Assembly (NCBI GenBank): GCA_905198825.1
Contig: CAJKEF010000086.1
Coordinates: 1 to 5,763, forward strand
DNA length: 5,763 bases
From: an uncultured Collinsella sp.
Lineage (GTDB): Bacteria > Actinomycetota > Coriobacteriia > Coriobacteriales > Coriobacteriaceae
Direction: 5' to 3'
The translations under genes were made by a program, and so were the position numbers. Below are positions 5,374 to 5,763 of the stretch, piece after piece. The stretch's first letter is position 1; every line of letters starts with the position of its first letter. The notes under the pieces are model-generated. The model was given only the letters and a program-made list of their open reading frames with translations, did not search any database and was not told where the DNA came from.

Positions 5374-5763
5374 GTGGATAACACCGACAAAATATCGCTG
5401 GGAGGCGTGCTCACGCGCGAGCAGTTTTTGCTGCCCGAGATGCGCATCGTAGCCGCGCTGCGCTTGGACGGTGTGAGCGATGACGACATCATCGCACGCG
5501 TTAAGCACGACAACCTGTTTCAGTATCCCACCGAGCGCATGCTGGCCAATCGCGCCAGCGTGTGCCTGCGCCGCTTTGATGCCGTGGCGCTCGACGAGGC
5601 GCAGTGCACTGCCCGCGGTATCGACAAAGATGCTGCCGACCAAGCGGCCATGCGCATTATGGACCTGATCGCCAACGGCATGCCCGATCAGGCGGCCCAG
5701 GCAAACCTATTTGCCATGATGTGTCGCTACACCATGGTTCGCGAGCTCATCCAGGTGGAGATC
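5374..5763 (+). CDS. brxA: DUF1819 family protein, BrxA-like (BREX phage-resistance component), 3' end beyond the right edge
   Basis: The 130 visible residues match the DUF1819 family pattern: a short lead-in SLGGVLTREQFLLPEMR (8-24), a helical segment LRLDGVSDDDIIARV (29-43), the landmark DNLFQYPTERM (46-56), and LRRFDA (65-70), followed by helical sequence up to the edge. DUF1819 is BrxA, usually about 200 residues and the first gene of type 1 BREX clusters (brxA-brxB-brxC-pglX-pglZ-brxL), which block phage replication and methylate host DNA. BrxA itself is a small helical protein reported to bind DNA, but its exact role is unclear. A GTG start at 5374 was chosen because GGAG (5362-5365) lies 8 nt upstream and no in-frame ATG fits. 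The gene points away from serC toward sequence outside the window. The rest of a BREX cluster is expected there but cannot be seen, so the system assignment is inference from one gene. Confidence 0.83.
   Translation, partial: MDNTDKISLGGVLTREQFLLPEMRIVAALRLDGVSDDDIIARVKHDNLFQYPTERMLANRASVCLRRFDAVALDEAQCTARGIDKDAADQAAMRIMDLIANGMPDQAAQANLFAMMCRYTMVRELIQVEI

Noticed and set aside
5164..5643. A 159-codon minus-strand frame at the right side
   Set aside because: It is largely the complement of the DUF1819 coding sequence, which is the better supported reading.

Overview
The window looks like chromosomal DNA from a high-GC anaerobic actinobacterium of the Coriobacteriia, most likely Collinsella or a close relative. 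This is inferred from the strong G/C bias at third codon positions, the style of the serine-pathway proteins, and a hypothetical protein of a type I associate with this group. The placement rests on protein recognition alone, without a database search.

Layout from left to right: (1) 1-932, minus strand, the N-terminal 310 codons of an M20-family metallopeptidase/deacylase that runs off the left edge. (2) 1087-2136, plus strand, divergent from it, a 349-residue protein whose C-terminal third resembles a DUF559/Vsr-like PD-(D/E)XK nuclease fold and whose N-terminal part resembles AbiEi-type proteins. (3) 2137-2486, an AT-richer gene-free stretch. It contains a striking 53-nt imperfect inverted repeat (44 of 53 positions match, 20 of 21 at the inner ends) enclosing 89 nt with its own small hairpin, and then a strong Rho-independent terminator oriented for the minus strand. 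(4) 2487-4847, minus strand, serC followed by serA: phosphoserine aminotransferase and 3-phosphoglycerate dehydrogenase, the first two serine-biosynthesis steps, probably co-transcribed from a promoter just upstream of serC and ended by that terminator. (5) 4848-5373, a 526-nt gene-free region between divergent genes, with candidate promoters for both directions. (6) 5374 to the right edge, plus strand, the first 130 codons of a DUF1819/BrxA-like protein.

The housekeeping core is serC-serA, which turns 3-phosphoglycerate into 3-phosphohydroxypyruvate (SerA) and then O-phosphoserine (SerC). The two flanks look accessory. BrxA is normally the first gene of type 1 BREX anti-phage islands, so the right edge probably marks the left border of a defence island that continues outside the window. 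The nuclease-like orphan and the inverted-repeat unit are the other parts not explained by ordinary metabolism. No tRNA, rRNA, CRISPR array, transposase or integrase is visible.
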